Origin: Pseudomonas pharyngis
GTDB lineage: Bacteria; Pseudomonadota; Gammaproteobacteria; Pseudomonadales; Pseudomonadaceae
Reading direction: 5' to 3'
NCBI RefSeq assembly: GCF_021602345.1
Contig: NZ_BQID01000009.1
Span: 186,001 to 250,000, forward strand
Length of the DNA stretch: 64,000 bases
Part shown: positions 48,655-59,710 of the stretch, piece by piece
Numbering within the stretch: position 1 is the first letter of the stretch
How the letters are laid out: each line of letters opens with the position of its first letter
The notes under the pieces: generated by a model
Told to the model about the DNA's origin: nothing
The model's input: only the letters and a program-made list of their open reading frames with translations
Databases searched by the model: none
Made by a program: the position numbers and the translations under genes

Positions 48655-49119
48655 ATGCTTAAAGCACTACAAGGACGTTCTAGATTGCTCCCATCTGCCC
48701 TGAACTCACGCCTGAAATACGTCGGACTGGTTTCGACCATATGCCTCAGCCTGCCAGCTTGCGTGGGAGTAGGCATTTCCTTCCCTGAAAAAACCACACT
48801 CAAAACCGACGCATACAAAACACAAAGTTACCGCTCGCTTCCCCCACAGATCACCAGAACATCAAAATCGACACCCGTCCGAGAATGGTGCGGAGTTACT
48901 GTCTGGGCGTTGGTGGTTCCGGTGCCGTTGCAGCTGCCGGTTTGCACGTCGTACTTTGAGCAATCCTTCGGCAAAGACGAGTTCGGAAACGAAGCCGTTC
49001 TGCTCAACACACAGCAAAAAGTGCCATCTTCGCTATACGCTTGTGGCCCATTCATGATGTTGGGACCGATCGTCCACGGTTACCAAGGCAACGCGCTTTG
49101 CGGTGTTTTCCCGGATTGA
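48655..49119 (+). CDS. Small putative lipoprotein
   Basis: The 154-aa product from the ATG at 48655 has an N-terminal region LKYVGLVSTICLSLPAC with a plausible lipobox (LPAC). The mature part contains four further cysteines (WCGVTVW, PVCTSYF, YACGPFM, ALCGVFP), which may form disulfides. I do not recognise a family. The start is uncertain: no good ribosome-binding site precedes the ATG and a TTG at 48616 would add 13 residues. Base composition is less GC-rich than the neighbouring housekeeping genes, which suggests accessory origin. Confidence 0.6.
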   Translation: MLKALQGRSRLLPSALNSRLKYVGLVSTICLSLPACVGVGISFPEKTTLKTDAYKTQSYRSLPPQITRTSKSTPVREWCGVTVWALVVPVPLQLPVCTSYFEQSFGKDEFGNEAVLLNTQQKVPSSLYACGPFMMLGPIVHGYQGNALCGVFPD

Positions 49120-49294
49120 TGGCGACCATGACAAAGCGGTTTACTCTTTCCCCTCCCAACACTTTCATTTGATTATTCAACCATCGCAATAAGCCATTAG
49201 CACATCCGCCCTAATTGCCGCTCACCCAACCTCGCCACTAAATTTCCATTCTGTTTTTGTGCATTGCAAAAGCACCAAGGAATGGAGCAACACT

Positions 49295-49855
49295 ATGTTG
49301 TCGTTTTTCAAACTCAATCAATCCCTTGTTCTAGCAACCGCACTTCTGACCGCCACTACTTGCGCGCAGGCAGAAGAACCGAACCCCGTCGGTGACTGGT
49401 GGATCATTTACGGCAACGGCATTCCCAACAAGAACATCATGTATGTGGCCGACAGCACTTCAGTCGTGCCGTCGAACCATACCAAGGGTGCGAAATTGGT
49501 GGCCGTGACGCTGGTGTATGAAGAACCCGGCAAACCGATGATCGATGCCTACAACCTCGAAGTGCAGTGCTCCACGAACAAGGTCCGCTTTCTTAATGGG
49601 CAATCCATAGATCGCATTGCCTACATGATGCGGCACCTGAAAGTTAACAACCAATGGCAGCAGCCGAAGGAGTTCTGGGTACAACGCGCCGCCGAGTTTG
49701 TTTGCTCCCCCGCTAAAAAGGACATGATCGCGCTGGGCAAGATGGAGCCCTTGCAGATGATTCAGGGCATGCAACAGATGTTCTTCAAGCTGGCACCGAT
49801 TCAGGAGAAGGGGCAGATGATGGACAACCTGGATTCGATCCTCGGTAACAAGTAA
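49295..49855 (+). CDS. Exported hypothetical protein
   Basis: The 186-aa protein starts at ATG 49295 after AAGGAATGGAG. A Sec signal peptide (VLATALLTATTCAQAEE) with cleavage near CAQA/EE is clear. The mature protein begins with a GDWWIIYGNG segment and a VADSTSVVPSN strand, reminiscent of the small surface-adhesin-like E proteins of Acinetobacter and relatives, but that similarity is weak. It has two cysteines in the mature part. It is followed 12 bp later by a lipoprotein gene, so the two are probably one transcript. Function unknown. Confidence 0.7.
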   Translation: MLSFFKLNQSLVLATALLTATTCAQAEEPNPVGDWWIIYGNGIPNKNIMYVADSTSVVPSNHTKGAKLVAVTLVYEEPGKPMIDAYNLEVQCSTNKVRFLNGQSIDRIAYMMRHLKVNNQWQQPKEFWVQRAAEFVCSPAKKDMIALGKMEPLQMIQGMQQMFFKLAPIQEKGQMMDNLDSILGNK

Positions 49856-49867
49856 GCGGCGGAACGC

Positions 49868-50305
49868 ATGATGAATCAATGGACTAAAACGTTACTGGCG
49901 GTGCTGCTGACACCCACACTATTGCTGCTGCATGGCTGCCACCTGATTGCTCAGTCTCGCTGGGAAGGACGCGATGTCCAGGAAGCACTCGACCTGTTCG
50001 GCAAACCCGACTCGATGAAAAAACAGACCGGTGCCAACGGTGAGAATCTGGCGGTTCTCACTTGGTTCAAATCCTCCAGCTGGACCACTACAGAAGCGGC
50101 CGGGACTTCAATGAACCATACCGGCAACGGCATGGTTTACACCGAGTACTATGAGACGGTCGGTCACAGTTCGGATTGCAAACTGGAGGCCACCGTCAAT
50201 AAGGCCAAGAAGATCGTGCTGTTCAGGATTGAAGACGGGAAGATCATTCACGGGAAGTGCATCAACGTTCCGTTCGTGCCCGGCTACATTCCACCCGGCT
50301 TCTAA
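49868..50305 (+). CDS. Small putative lipoprotein
   Basis: The 145-aa product has an N-terminal signal LLAVLLTPTLLLLHGC with a lipobox (LLHGC) and a mature domain holding GRDVQEALDLFGKPDSMKKQ, a motif reminiscent of SmpA/OmlA-like small domains in which a G-x-P turn follows a helix. Two further cysteines (DCKLEA and GKCINV) may pair. It is 12 bp downstream of the exported protein gene and convergent with the yfa cluster. No family is assigned with confidence. Confidence 0.65.
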   Translation: MMNQWTKTLLAVLLTPTLLLLHGCHLIAQSRWEGRDVQEALDLFGKPDSMKKQTGANGENLAVLTWFKSSSWTTTEAAGTSMNHTGNGMVYTEYYETVGHSSDCKLEATVNKAKKIVLFRIEDGKIIHGKCINVPFVPGYIPPGF

Positions 50306-50310
50306 TGCAA

Positions 50311-50334
50311 CCCTGAGCAGGCTCCTGCTCAGGG
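50311..50334. terminator. Hairpin between convergent genes
   Basis: CCCTGAGCAG and CTGCTCAGGG form a perfect 10-bp stem with a 4-nt loop between the lipoprotein gene and the last yfa gene, overlapping the latter's stop. No U-tract. Confidence 0.5.
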
Positions 50335-51141
50335 ATAACTAAACGACTTCACCAACGTCAACTCCCCCACCGCCCGCATCGGCACGATGAAAGTCTCCAT
50401 CTTCTCGCTAGGCGTCCCCTCTTCCGTAATCACCGTCACCTGCGCCGTAGTCAGCGGCTGCACCGCCTCTTCCCCACCTTCGTCATCCCCGCGATACCCA
50501 CCACCAAAATAATTCACATACACCAGATACTGCCCCTTGATCGGCGCCGGCACGGCGAAGATTTCCGGGCCGTAGCCGGTGGTCACGTCGACGTCCAAAG
50601 CCGCGCCGTTGGGCGCGACCCTGTCGCCGTACCAGATGTGTGCGCCGTCGGGTGTGATGAGGTGCAGGTCGAGGTCGGTGCCATCGCTGTCCCACGCCAG
50701 CAATACTCGGAGTTTTGCCGGAGTCGCGCCGCCACTGGTATTAAGGAACTGCGTGCGATGCCGTTGCTGGCCGTCGGGGCTGCGGACTTCGACGCTGTTG
50801 CTGCCGTTGGGAAACGAGAACGGGCGGTCGAAGCGGCCGCTTTCGTCGATTTTCAGCGGCATGCTGACGCCGTTGACGATCAGTCGGCCGGGCTCTTTGT
50901 TTTTCGGTGTGGCTTTGATTTCACCGCTGATGCGCGCGGTGTTGGCCTGGCCGAGCGGTGTGTTCACCGAGGAGGCAGGATAGTTGACGGTCTGGCGGAA
51001 GCTCTCGCCCTCGCCTTCGGGCGCGCCGTTGCGCCAACCGCCGACGGGGGTGTCGAGTTTGACGCCGTCAGCAGCGATCACCGGCGAAACCGCGGCAAAT
51101 ACGCAGAGCAACAGCAAGACCTGTGGATAACGGAGTGTCAT
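50329..51141 (-). CDS. yfaP: YfaP-like DUF2135 exported protein, copy 1
   Basis: The 270-aa protein has a Sec signal peptide (LLLLCVFAAVSPVIAAD) and a DUF2135 domain with RVLLAWDSDGTDLDLHLITPDG and YLVYVNYFGGG, beta-rich metal-site-like segments. The start LDTPVGGWRNG matches copy 2 at 59711 (LSEPVGGWRYHG), and both end in similar tails (FIVPMRAVGELTLVKSFSY here, FIVPLRAIGDLLLVKTFNY there), so they are paralogues bracketing the cluster. Its role in the YfaS alpha-2-macroglobulin system is unknown. It is the last gene of the minus-strand cluster, 3 bp after yfaQ. Confidence 0.88.
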   Translation of the reverse strand: MTLRYPQVLLLLCVFAAVSPVIAADGVKLDTPVGGWRNGAPEGEGESFRQTVNYPASSVNTPLGQANTARISGEIKATPKNKEPGRLIVNGVSMPLKIDESGRFDRPFSFPNGSNSVEVRSPDGQQRHRTQFLNTSGGATPAKLRVLLAWDSDGTDLDLHLITPDGAHIWYGDRVAPNGAALDVDVTTGYGPEIFAVPAPIKGQYLVYVNYFGGGYRGDDEGGEEAVQPLTTAQVTVITEEGTPSEKMETFIVPMRAVGELTLVKSFSYP

Positions 51142-51144
51142 GGT

Positions 51145-52764
51145 CTATTCCAGCAAAAGGTGACGGGCGAGCCCTTCGATATAGGTTTCATCCTGGCCAT
51201 TGGGGTGAGCTTCAAAGGCCAGGTGCAGGTATTCGTGAGTCAGGTCGAGGCGGTCCTGCAGGGACAGCACGCCGCGCACGTAGATGCGCTGGCGTTCGCG
51301 GTCGACGAAGGGGCGGCCGAAGGCGAGTTTGCAGACGGCGAAAGTGCTGACTTCGTTGTAACCGGTTTCGCTTTCAAGCGTCGGACGCCAGCCGCGACGT
51401 TGCTTTTGCAGCCAGTCTTGCGCGGCGGGCAGCGCTTCACAGGACGCCACCGGATTGTCCCAGCGACTGAGGCTCGCGCGCGGATAGGCGTGCAGCAAAA
51501 TAGCGTCGTAACGCTGGCCGGCATTGGCTTGCTCGACGGCTTGCTGCCAGGCGAGTTTGTCGGGGCCGGGTTGATCGGAGTGATAGGTGACGGTGCTGCC
51601 GGCCAATACCAGGTCCGCCGTCCAAGCGGCGATGCTGCGAGATTCGGCGGAGGCCGGACGCGGTGCAACACGCTGGCGAATGCTGCTGTCGTCGATGCTC
51701 AAACATTCGCCATTGCGCGTGGCGTTTTGCAGCAGATACGTGCGGATCGCCACGGCTAACGCTTTCGCGGCTTCGGCCGGTTCAGGTTTGGCTTCACGCT
51801 CCAGCACACGGGCGACGTACTCTTCGCGATCCAGCCGAGCCACAAGCTTGTCGTTGAGCAGAAACAGCTCGCCGTCGCTGTGGATATCCAGCGCATTACC
51901 ATTGGCGAATTCGACGCGGTAATCGCCCTGCAACGGGCCGGAGCTCACCACTCGATCACCGGCCAGAACCCGCGAAACCGGATAACGCGAGAACAGCCCG
52001 ACCTCAACACAACGCCCAGCTTCCGCCGGCCATGATGCGGGCAACACCGTCGCTAACGCCGAACCATAATGCCGCAAAACCATCTGACTGGTGCCCCGGC
52101 CACCGGCCCAGATCGGCGAGCCATCCGCCGTCCACCCAGCGAATCCACCCTGACGTGATTGCGGGTCCTGATCGCCGAGCCAGCTCCAGGTTTTCACCCG
52201 CAAGCGCCCACCGAGTTCGCCGACGACATTGCCGTCCGCCGCGTTCAGCACCACGTCGAGCAGCACCCGACGCATCTGATCCTGAGCCGGCAGCAAAACC
52301 AGAACCTTCAGCAAGTCCGCCACGGAAACCCGAGTAGCCGGTTGCACCGATGGCAAATCCAGCAACCACGACGGCGCCTGTCGGGCTTGCCAATAGGTTC
52401 TCCAATCACCAGCGGTTATGCCCAACCGCGCCGGCTCGAAATACAGCCCGCAGGATTTCACCAGCGCCTGATCACGCTCGATCTTCCCGCCCGCCGTGCA
52501 GCAATAAACCTCTTCCTTCGACTGCCCACGACATTCATAAGCCGGTTCCCGCGCACCGGTATCCACCAGCCACGCATAAACGAACACCTTCCACAGACTG
52601 CCCAGCGGTGTCTCCAGCGAAGAAGGCAACGGCTCGCGAGCAGTCAGTTGCGTGGTGTTCAGCGACAGCAACTCACCCTTGTAGGCCACGCGCAACGGCT
52701 CATCCTGCGCCGTCGCCAGCGCAGGAATCACACACATCAGCAGCCAGACCAGCAGCCGGGTCAT
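51145..52764 (-). CDS. yfaQ: YfaQ-like DUF2300 exported protein
   Basis: The 539-aa protein has a signal peptide (LLVWLLMCVIPALATAQD). The C-terminal half contains a SpoIID-like stretch (LDREEYVARVLEREAKPEPAEAAKALAVAIRTYLLQNA) and an HExxH-like HEYLHLAFEAHPNG, which might bind metal. DUF2300 proteins accompany YfaS in enterobacteria, and a role in envelope or peptidoglycan processing is only inferred. The ATG lies one base after the yfaS stop. A longer frame upstream overlaps yfaS and is rejected. Confidence 0.85.
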   Translation of the reverse strand: MTRLLVWLLMCVIPALATAQDEPLRVAYKGELLSLNTTQLTAREPLPSSLETPLGSLWKVFVYAWLVDTGAREPAYECRGQSKEEVYCCTAGGKIERDQALVKSCGLYFEPARLGITAGDWRTYWQARQAPSWLLDLPSVQPATRVSVADLLKVLVLLPAQDQMRRVLLDVVLNAADGNVVGELGGRLRVKTWSWLGDQDPQSRQGGFAGWTADGSPIWAGGRGTSQMVLRHYGSALATVLPASWPAEAGRCVEVGLFSRYPVSRVLAGDRVVSSGPLQGDYRVEFANGNALDIHSDGELFLLNDKLVARLDREEYVARVLEREAKPEPAEAAKALAVAIRTYLLQNATRNGECLSIDDSSIRQRVAPRPASAESRSIAAWTADLVLAGSTVTYHSDQPGPDKLAWQQAVEQANAGQRYDAILLHAYPRASLSRWDNPVASCEALPAAQDWLQKQRRGWRPTLESETGYNEVSTFAVCKLAFGRPFVDRERQRIYVRGVLSLQDRLDLTHEYLHLAFEAHPNGQDETYIEGLARHLLLE

Positions 52765-52765
52765 G

Positions 52766-55700
52766 TCAGTTGACCGTGACCTGACCGAGGGCCGCTTTCG
52801 CTTCGCGGGCTTGATGCTGCGGCGCGTAGACCTGAGTGAAGCGCACCGGCGGCAGGTTGAACTGGCCCTTCTGCGAGAAGCGCACCAGATGCCGCAGGCG
52901 CAATTCACCGCTCAGCGTATCCACCGGCACCGCGTAGGCCAGTTGGCCCGGTTCGAAACGCGCCTTCTCCAGCGCGGTCGGCTCGGTGCCGTCCTTGCCC
53001 TGCAACTTGATGCCCCACGTGGTGCGCTCAACATCGGCGCCCGGCGGCAACGGCACTTCGAGCATGCCGTAGCGCAACGGTTTTGGTGCTTTGCTGGTGA
53101 GGATCACCTCGTCCAGATACAGGCTGTCGCTGGACAGCGGTTTAGTGCCGACCGGCTCCAGTTTGAAGGTGAACGCTTCATCACCCGGCACCAGACGCGA
53201 CAGGCGACGAGTGATGGTCACCGCCATCGGATCGACCGCCGGTTGCTGGGTCTGGTAACTCAGCGCGGCACGCAACGGACGCTCCTGAGTGCCCGATACC
53301 GACAACACGCTCGGCACCGGCGCAACACCCTGCCACGTCCAGTACATCTCGCCGGTCGCGCCGTAGTTTTTCTTCCAGCCTTCGCCCGGTGCCAGCGCGA
53401 TGGTCGGCGAAGCCTGGGCGATGCTGCGTTGCAGCCAGGTCAGCGCCAGCGCACGTTCAAGGGTCGACTGCTGTGGCAACAGGCGTTGCAACAACGCTGT
53501 CGCGCGAGCCTGATCGAACGGTTGCAGCGACAGGTTCAGCGCTTCGGCAAACGGCTGCGAACTGACCGACAAGCGCTGTTGCGCAGCACCCAGCTGACGA
53601 TTGAACGCGTCCGGCAAAGCAACTTTCGACTGGGTTGCCAACGATGCGGTCAAGACCCGCGCCGCCGCCAGACCGAGCGCCGAATCCGGATCGCCCATCA
53701 CCAGACTGTCTTCGCCGTCGTCCATCAGGGTTTCGGCATTGCCTTCCCCGGCCTTGGCCAGATCCTCCAGCAAACCGCTGAGCAGCGTGTTGACCGGCAG
53801 ATGCATCTGCTTGGCGAACGACAGAATCAGCGCCCGTTGCAGCAACGGCGTGTTCGGCGCCTGCTTTGCGTAGACCTCCAGCACCCGCTGCCAATGCTCC
53901 GGCGGCAAGGTCAGATCGAGCACCTGGCTGGCGTTCCAGTCGGCGTAATAGGCGTAAGCGGTGAGGAACGCATCCGGTTCGCCGTCAAAGCCCCACCAGG
54001 TGAAGCTCGCCGACGGCCCGGCCATCTGCACCAGGCGCAGACGGCTGTTCTGCATGATCAGGCGCAAGCGATCGCGGATCTGCGGGCTCGACGCCAGCGA
54101 CGGATAGGCGATGCTCAGCGGCAGCAAACGGCTGGCGGTCTGCTCGACGCCGCCGTACGGATAGCTGAGCAGGTCATCGAGGGCCGAACGGAACAGCGCT
54201 TGCGGGCTGTCATCCAGACGCAGGCGAATGTCGGTGGCGTCCGCCGGCAGGCTCAGCGGCGTGTCGCCGCTGGCCACGACGAGGCTCTGGGTCTGCGTCA
54301 CCTGCCAGCCTTCGCCGGTCGCGGTCAGGCGCACCGCAAGGGCGTCGGCGGTCTTGCCGTCCTGCACCAGTTCGGCGGTCCATTCGCCGGTGGCCAATGC
54401 GAAGGACGGTAGCGGCAGGTAGTTGATGCCGTTGTTGAGGGTTACCGGAAGGCGCTGTTCGGCGCCGGCGTAGTGCGTCACCAGCTCAGCCTTGACCGGT
54501 TTCTCGGCCTGGCTGAAGGCGAATACGCCGAGTTGCGGTTGATCGCCCTTGCGGAATTTGCTCGGCCCGCTCCACTTCAGGTACAGCGGTTTTTCCGAGC
54601 GTACAAACTGCTTCTTCTGCCCGACCTGACCGTCATCGGCAATCGCCCGCGCAGTGATGCGCCAGCGGGTCAGCGAGTCCGGCATCTTGAACGTGAATCG
54701 GGTTTTACCGTCGGCATCGGTCAGCAGCTCCGGTTGCCATGCAGCGGTATCGACGTCTTCGCGGCGCGGCCGCTCCAGCACTTTCACCCCGCGTTCGCTG
54801 CGGTTGGCCTTGCCCGGTGCGCCCGGGCTGCCCGGCAGCGCCACGTCGTAGCTGATGAACGACAGGCTGGCGCTGGTGCGCACGTTGTTGCGACGCGGGT
54901 GGTAGAAGAACTGGTCGATGGTCGGCGCGACTTCCGGTTGCAGCGCATAGACCATTTCGTCGACCACGCTGACCGTCAGGTGCGCCGGCACAGCCTTGCC
55001 GGCGAACTGCGTGGTCAGGTCGACGGTCACGGTATCGCCCGGCTGATAGGTCTCTTTGTCAGTCTTGATCGCCACGTCGATCTGCGGCGCAACAACCTTG
55101 ATCCCGGCGTTCTGGAAGCTGTACTGACCGCCCTTGGTGTACAGCACGGAGAACGTCAGGTTCGGCGCAAAGTTGTCCTTCACCGGGATGCGTGCGCGGT
55201 ATTGGGTGTCGCTGAGTTTTTCCAGTTTCAGCCAGTCGCCGCCCTTGGCCAGCAGCGCGGTGGCTTCGACCTTGTCACGCTCCAGCGACAGCAGTGCATC
55301 GCTGACCGGTTCCGGGAAAGTGATCAGCGCCAGCGCTTCGTCGCCGGCCTTGTACTCGGGTTTGTCGAGGACGATTTCCACGGTGCCCGGCACAGCCTTG
55401 ACGCCATCGCCGGTGACCGAATGACCGGTCGCACCGAGCACTCGGCCATGCTGATCTTTCAGCGACAGGTTGTAGGTGCCCGGACGCTCGAAGGCCACGC
55501 TGAAGCCTTTGTCTTTCGCTGCCAGCTTGCCTTCGCCGGTGGTCTGGTCTTCGAGGCGAACCCAGCTGTAGCTGCTCGGCACAACGGCCTGTGCCTGTTG
55601 GCTGCCGCCCTCGTTGGCGTAGCTGAACGCGACCTTGTCACCGACTGCACTGAAGCGCTGCGGCGCGGTCAGGCGGAAGCTGGCGGCGCCGCGGTCGATG

Positions 55701-57331
55701 AGGATTTCTTTGGTGGTCTTGACCCGATACGCCGCGCCATCGCTGGCAAACACGGTGAGCATGTAGCGGCTCGGTTTGTCGGCGGCCGGAAGGTCGAGGG
55801 TCGCGTTGCCCTTGCTGTCGGTGGTCAGTTCGGTGCTGGTCAGTTCTACCGGGAATTGCCCGAGGTATTGCAGCTCGTTGTCGACCATCGACAGTTGCTG
55901 GGCGCGCAGGCTCAAGGTCAGCTTGGCGTTGGCCACCGGTTTGCCGTCCGGGTACAGCAGCACCAGGCTGCCCTTCACCGGTTCGCCGGTGCGGTAATCC
56001 TGCTTGGCCAGATTCAGCGAAATTTCAAAGTGCGGCTTGATGTACTCGGCCACACGGAACGCGCTGCTGTAGGCCTGATCCTTGTAGTTGAAACGCAGCT
56101 CGTAACCACCGGCCACCGCGTTGTCCGGCAACTGGAAACGGCCCTGAGTACCGGCCTTGGAATCGAGTTTCAGATCGAGGCGCTGCAGCTCGGTGCCGGT
56201 CGCATCGAGCACGCTGACATTGACGTCCGCTGCACCCGGCAGCACCGAGTCCCGCGCATTCTTGAATTCGCGACCGACGATTTTCAGCGACACCCAATCA
56301 CCCGGGCGATACAGCGGCCGGTCGGTGAAGGCGTAGAGTTTGGTGTCGTAGATTTCGCTGTCGTAATAGAAGTTTTCCGAAACGAATACGCCGCCCTCCT
56401 CGTCCTCGCCGATCACGAACGAACGCTCCGGGCTGACGTGTTTCAGGCGCAGCAGACCATCGGTATCGGTGGCACCGCTGCTCATCACGCCAAGGCCGTC
56501 GGTCCACAATACATTGACCTTCGGCACCGAGCTGCCTTCGTGTTTGCGCGCGGCCCACACCAGCAATTCATCACCGGCAATCTTGCTCACCGCAACGGTG
56601 TTGGAAACGAACACCATGGTGGTCGCGCGGTACTTTCCGATCAGCGCTTCGACCAGATACAGACCCGGTTTCAGGTTGCCCAACGGGATGTAGACGTTAC
56701 CCGGCGCAACGCTGACGAACTCGCTGGAAGACCCGGCCAGATTGACGCCGGTCGGCGGCTGGATCGGCTTCGCTTGCCACAGCGGATAACGGAACTGGCT
56801 GACCACCGGCAGACCCGGAATCAGGGCGAACTGCGGTTGCGCGTCGTACGGCGTCGGCGCGGCGATGGCATTGCCCATCTTCAGCTCTGGCACTTCCTCG
56901 GTGACTTGCTGGCGCGACTCGTAAGAGAACGCACGCTGCATCACCCGACGGGATTTGCGGTACCAGTTGTCCCACAGGTACGCCAGGGTGTTGGACAGGC
57001 CTTCGCCCTTGAACTGGCCGTCGCTGACCACGCGGTGCAGGTTCTTCTGGCGCTTGAGGAAGTCCAGCGGCTTGTCGATCTTGTACACGCGGATATCGGC
57101 GCCGCCGTACGGCTCCATACGGAAGCGACGATAGTCACGGCCCGGCGCTTCGAGGCGTACCACCGCCTGTTCGTCGGCGGCGAAACTGCTGTCGGCCAGC
57201 AGGAAAAAGCTCTCACCGGAGACCGGCGTGTAGCCGCTCGGCTCCACGGTGTCTTCGGCATTCACGGCCGAAAACGGCAGGGTCAACAGCAACAGAAAAG
57301 GCAGTAAACGCAGCATGCGGGCACCGGTCAT
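52766..57331 (-). CDS. yfaS: YfaS-like bacterial alpha-2-macroglobulin without thioester cysteine
   Basis: The 1521-aa periplasmic protein has a signal peptide ([21 protein letters not shown]). The order is macroglobulin beta-domains, including [19 protein letters not shown], then the bait and A2M region ([25 protein letters not shown]), the alpha-helical thioester-domain toroid and a C-terminal bacterial MG10-type domain. The thioester motif CxEQ is replaced by GVEQ in [12 protein letters not shown] (coded near 54140-54165), so covalent protease trapping is excluded, as in the YfaS type compared with YfhM. No lipobox is seen. It probably traps proteases non-covalently or supports envelope defence. 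The start overlaps the yfaT stop (ATGA). Confidence 0.9.
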   Translation of the reverse strand: MTGARMLRLLPFLLLLTLPFSAVNAEDTVEPSGYTPVSGESFFLLADSSFAADEQAVVRLEAPGRDYRRFRMEPYGGADIRVYKIDKPLDFLKRQKNLHRVVSDGQFKGEGLSNTLAYLWDNWYRKSRRVMQRAFSYESRQQVTEEVPELKMGNAIAAPTPYDAQPQFALIPGLPVVSQFRYPLWQAKPIQPPTGVNLAGSSSEFVSVAPGNVYIPLGNLKPGLYLVEALIGKYRATTMVFVSNTVAVSKIAGDELLVWAARKHEGSSVPKVNVLWTDGLGVMSSGATDTDGLLRLKHVSPERSFVIGEDEEGGVFVSENFYYDSEIYDTKLYAFTDRPLYRPGDWVSLKIVGREFKNARDSVLPGAADVNVSVLDATGTELQRLDLKLDSKAGTQGRFQLPDNAVAGGYELRFNYKDQAYSSAFRVAEYIKPHFEISLNLAKQDYRTGEPVKGSLVLLYPDGKPVANAKLTLSLRAQQLSMVDNELQYLGQFPVELTSTELTTDSKGNATLDLPAADKPSRYMLTVFASDGAAYRVKTTKEILIDRGAASFRLTAPQRFSAVGDKVAFSYANEGGSQQAQAVVPSSYSWVRLEDQTTGEGKLAAKDKGFSVAFERPGTYNLSLKDQHGRVLGATGHSVTGDGVKAVPGTVEIVLDKPEYKAGDEALALITFPEPVSDALLSLERDKVEATALLAKGGDWLKLEKLSDTQYRARIPVKDNFAPNLTFSVLYTKGGQYSFQNAGIKVVAPQIDVAIKTDKETYQPGDTVTVDLTTQFAGKAVPAHLTVSVVDEMVYALQPEVAPTIDQFFYHPRRNNVRTSASLSFISYDVALPGSPGAPGKANRSERGVKVLERPRREDVDTAAWQPELLTDADGKTRFTFKMPDSLTRWRITARAIADDGQVGQKKQFVRSEKPLYLKWSGPSKFRKGDQPQLGVFAFSQAEKPVKAELVTHYAGAEQRLPVTLNNGINYLPLPSFALATGEWTAELVQDGKTADALAVRLTATGEGWQVTQTQSLVVASGDTPLSLPADATDIRLRLDDSPQALFRSALDDLLSYPYGGVEQTASRLLPLSIAYPSLASSPQIRDRLRLIMQNSRLRLVQMAGPSASFTWWGFDGEPDAFLTAYAYYADWNASQVLDLTLPPEHWQRVLEVYAKQAPNTPLLQRALILSFAKQMHLPVNTLLSGLLEDLAKAGEGNAETLMDDGEDSLVMGDPDSALGLAAARVLTASLATQSKVALPDAFNRQLGAAQQRLSVSSQPFAEALNLSLQPFDQARATALLQRLLPQQSTLERALALTWLQRSIAQASPTIALAPGEGWKKNYGATGEMYWTWQGVAPVPSVLSVSGTQERPLRAALSYQTQQPAVDPMAVTITRRLSRLVPGDEAFTFKLEPVGTKPLSSDSLYLDEVILTSKAPKPLRYGMLEVPLPPGADVERTTWGIKLQGKDGTEPTALEKARFEPGQLAYAVPVDTLSGELRLRHLVRFSQKGQFNLPPVRFTQVYAPQHQAREAKAALGQVTVN

Positions 57332-57966
57332 TGGGAGAGAAAATTCAGTCGATAGACGCCGATGAAGTTGGGGTTGGCTGCGTCGGGTATCCATCGGGTG
57401 TCCTTCCATGTCATGAGTTGCTGCAGGCTTGCCGAACGCATGCCGTTGTCGGTTGGGGTGGTCGTACCGGTGTGATAGGCGATGTAGCGGCCCATCCAGA
57501 TCATCAGGTGCTGGTCGTCGCCCTGATCGAAAAACATCAGATCGCCGGGCCGTGCCTGGGACACGTCGCGGCCAATCAGATGGCTGTTGAACTGAATCAG
57601 TTTGATCGCGTTGACGTAGGGCCCGACCTTGCCGCCGCCCTGCTGCCATTGCTGGGCGAGCTTGCGCTGGTCGGCGCTCAGGTCCAGCTCCGGCGGCAGG
57701 TAGCGATTGGACACGCCATTGCTGCGCAGCCATTTGTCGTCGTGGACTTTCAGCGCTTCGTTGGCGGCAAACCGCACCAGGCCGGCGCAATCCTGCTGAT
57801 ACCAGCGCGGGCTCGGGCCTTTGCTCAATTGTTCCTGGGCGATGCGCACGAACCAGGCACGAAACACCTGCGACTGCTGCGGATCGAGGGGCGGCGCCTC
57901 AACGGCTCGGGCACCGGCACTGAGCAACAACGCCAGCAGGCCAAGGCTGCGAATCAATCCAGTCAC
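57328..57966 (-). CDS. yfaT: YfaT-like DUF1175 exported protein
   Basis: The 212-aa DUF1175 protein has a signal peptide ([21 protein letters not shown]). The segments [16 protein letters not shown] and [17 protein letters not shown] place Cys and His as in NlpC/P60-like peptidases or amidases, together with [15 protein letters not shown], so peptidoglycan or peptide cleavage is plausible. I prefer the GTG at 57966, whose GTGA overlaps the upstream stop; an ATG at 57993 is an alternative. It overlaps yfaS by 4 bp. Confidence 0.85.
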   Translation of the reverse strand: MTGLIRSLGLLALLLSAGARAVEAPPLDPQQSQVFRAWFVRIAQEQLSKGPSPRWYQQDCAGLVRFAANEALKVHDDKWLRSNGVSNRYLPPELDLSADQRKLAQQWQQGGGKVGPYVNAIKLIQFNSHLIGRDVSQARPGDLMFFDQGDDQHLMIWMGRYIAYHTGTTTPTDNGMRSASLQQLMTWKDTRWIPDAANPNFIGVYRLNFLSQ

Positions 57967-59675
57967 AGCGCTTTCCACTCCAGCGGCAGCCATTGCCAGT
58001 GACCGTCAGGCTCGCTGCCTTCCGGCAACGTCAGGGCGTATTTGCCCATGCCGCCGAGGGTGCGCAGTTTCGGGATCAGGTAGGTTTGCGCAGCGTTGTA
58101 GAACACCGGCTCCATATCCTGCGGCAGGCTGTCGAGGGTTTCCTGCTGGATCAGTTGCGCCATTGAATCCGGGCCGAAGTAGATCGGCATCAGCACGTCT
58201 TTGGGCAGTACGTCGGCCATCGGCGGGAAGCGCTTGTCGAGGGTGCCGAGGGCCTTGTCGACCAGTTTGTCGTCGAGGGAAAACAGCAGCGTCGAACCGT
58301 GGCGCGCCAGGCTGACTTTCATGAACGCACGGCCGGTGATCGCGTCCGGATTCTCGGCATCCTTTGCCGCATACGGGCCGAAGTTGGAGCTGACCTGACG
58401 CTGCCAGAGGTGGCTCTGGCCTTCCTGTTTCTCGACCACCGGGAACGCGTGTTCTTCGACCTTGCCTTCGTAGGCGCCGACCATCGAATCGAACAGCGTG
58501 CCGATATCTGCGTCGAGTTTGCCGTTGTCTTCGTCGTTCAGACTGGCCACCAGCAACGGCGTGTACAGCCGCGAATCGGCGTACCAGCACAGGCCCGCGG
58601 CGCCGGCCACGTGTTCGGTGAGTTTTTGCGCCACCGCTTCTTCGGCGCCGAGTTTCACCAGCAACGGTTTCTGCGGCTCGGCCGCCACCGGCAAGGTCAC
58701 GCAGGCGCTGGCGCCCAGTGGCATGGCTTGCCAGACCGGTTTGAAATCGAAGTCCGGCTGGTTCTCCAGTTCGTCCATCGCGAGATAGCTGTGCCAGCCC
58801 TTGTCGTCCATGTCGAAACGCAGGCCGGCGAAATTCGGGATGAAGCGCTGGTAACCCATGGCCAGGACGCTGGAATTGACCGACAGACGCTGTTTGGTTT
58901 CAGGCGTTTTGGCCGCGAGCCCGAACGCTTCGGGGAACAGTTTTTCGCCGTTGAGCAAAGCCGCCAGCGCTTGCGGCGAGACGTGGCCGGACTCCTCGGA
59001 AGCACCACTTTCCGGGTCGTAGAATTTGGTCGGGTTCGACAGCACCACCAGTTTGTCGCCACGGGAGGCGAACAACAGGGATTTGCCGGCGTTGTAGGTC
59101 AGCTGATACAGCGGCACTTCGTCACCGCCGACTTTCAGGGTGCTGAACACGCTCAGTTGCGAATCATCCAGCGCGACTTTCGCCAGCGGCTCCAGCACCT
59201 TGGCCAGGCCGCCGCGATCCATCACCAGCAGGAAATCTTTCAGCCGACCATCGGCGCCGCGCCACAACGCTACGTCTGCCGGTTGATCGAAGAGCTGCTC
59301 GATCAGGCTGTCCTGCAACTTCAGGTCATGCTCGTAAATGATCCGCCGCAGACTGCCGATCAACCCGAGACGGTCGGCGTGGGTTTCGTAATAGAAGACG
59401 AAATCCTCGGTGAGCGTGGCCTTGAGGAACGGCACCGTCAGCAGGTCCTTGGGCAACTGGCTCAGGGAGCGGGTTTCCAGCAGCGCGTCCGGGCGGCTCA
59501 GGCCAAGCTTGTCGCTGGCCAGCTCCGCCGGTGGCGCCTTGGGTTTGTGCATCAGCCAGCCGAGCCCGCCCGCCACGCCGGCGACAAGGCACAGCCCGAC
59601 CGCCAGTAACGGCCAGCGCCGGGAAGGTTTGCCGGCAGGTGTTACGGCGGCCGGTGCAGCAGTGTTATCGCTCAT
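57963..59675 (-). CDS. yfaA: YfaA-like DUF2138 membrane-anchored protein
   Basis: The 570-aa protein has one N-terminal membrane helix ([22 protein letters not shown]) and a large periplasmic DUF2138 domain ([59 protein letters not shown]). Its function is unknown, but it always travels with YfaT and YfaS. The ATG at 59675 has GGAAAG upstream; 59696 is an alternative. It overlaps yfaT by 4 bp, so the A-T-S-Q genes are tightly coupled. Confidence 0.87.
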   Translation of the reverse strand: MSDNTAAPAAVTPAGKPSRRWPLLAVGLCLVAGVAGGLGWLMHKPKAPPAELASDKLGLSRPDALLETRSLSQLPKDLLTVPFLKATLTEDFVFYYETHADRLGLIGSLRRIIYEHDLKLQDSLIEQLFDQPADVALWRGADGRLKDFLLVMDRGGLAKVLEPLAKVALDDSQLSVFSTLKVGGDEVPLYQLTYNAGKSLLFASRGDKLVVLSNPTKFYDPESGASEESGHVSPQALAALLNGEKLFPEAFGLAAKTPETKQRLSVNSSVLAMGYQRFIPNFAGLRFDMDDKGWHSYLAMDELENQPDFDFKPVWQAMPLGASACVTLPVAAEPQKPLLVKLGAEEAVAQKLTEHVAGAAGLCWYADSRLYTPLLVASLNDEDNGKLDADIGTLFDSMVGAYEGKVEEHAFPVVEKQEGQSHLWQRQVSSNFGPYAAKDAENPDAITGRAFMKVSLARHGSTLLFSLDDKLVDKALGTLDKRFPPMADVLPKDVLMPIYFGPDSMAQLIQQETLDSLPQDMEPVFYNAAQTYLIPKLRTLGGMGKYALTLPEGSEPDGHWQWLPLEWKAL

Positions 59676-59710
59676 CTTTCCAGAACCCGAGTTCATCCGT
59701 GGCGGGATGC

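Noticed and set aside
47491-50305. Prophage or pyocin cluster
   Set aside because: Only an S24 repressor is phage-like. No integrase, capsid, tail, lysis or recombination genes are present.
54473-57307. 944-codon open frame on the plus strand
   Set aside because: It is antisense to yfaS, which has a signal peptide and macroglobulin motifs. The antisense product shows only shadow composition.
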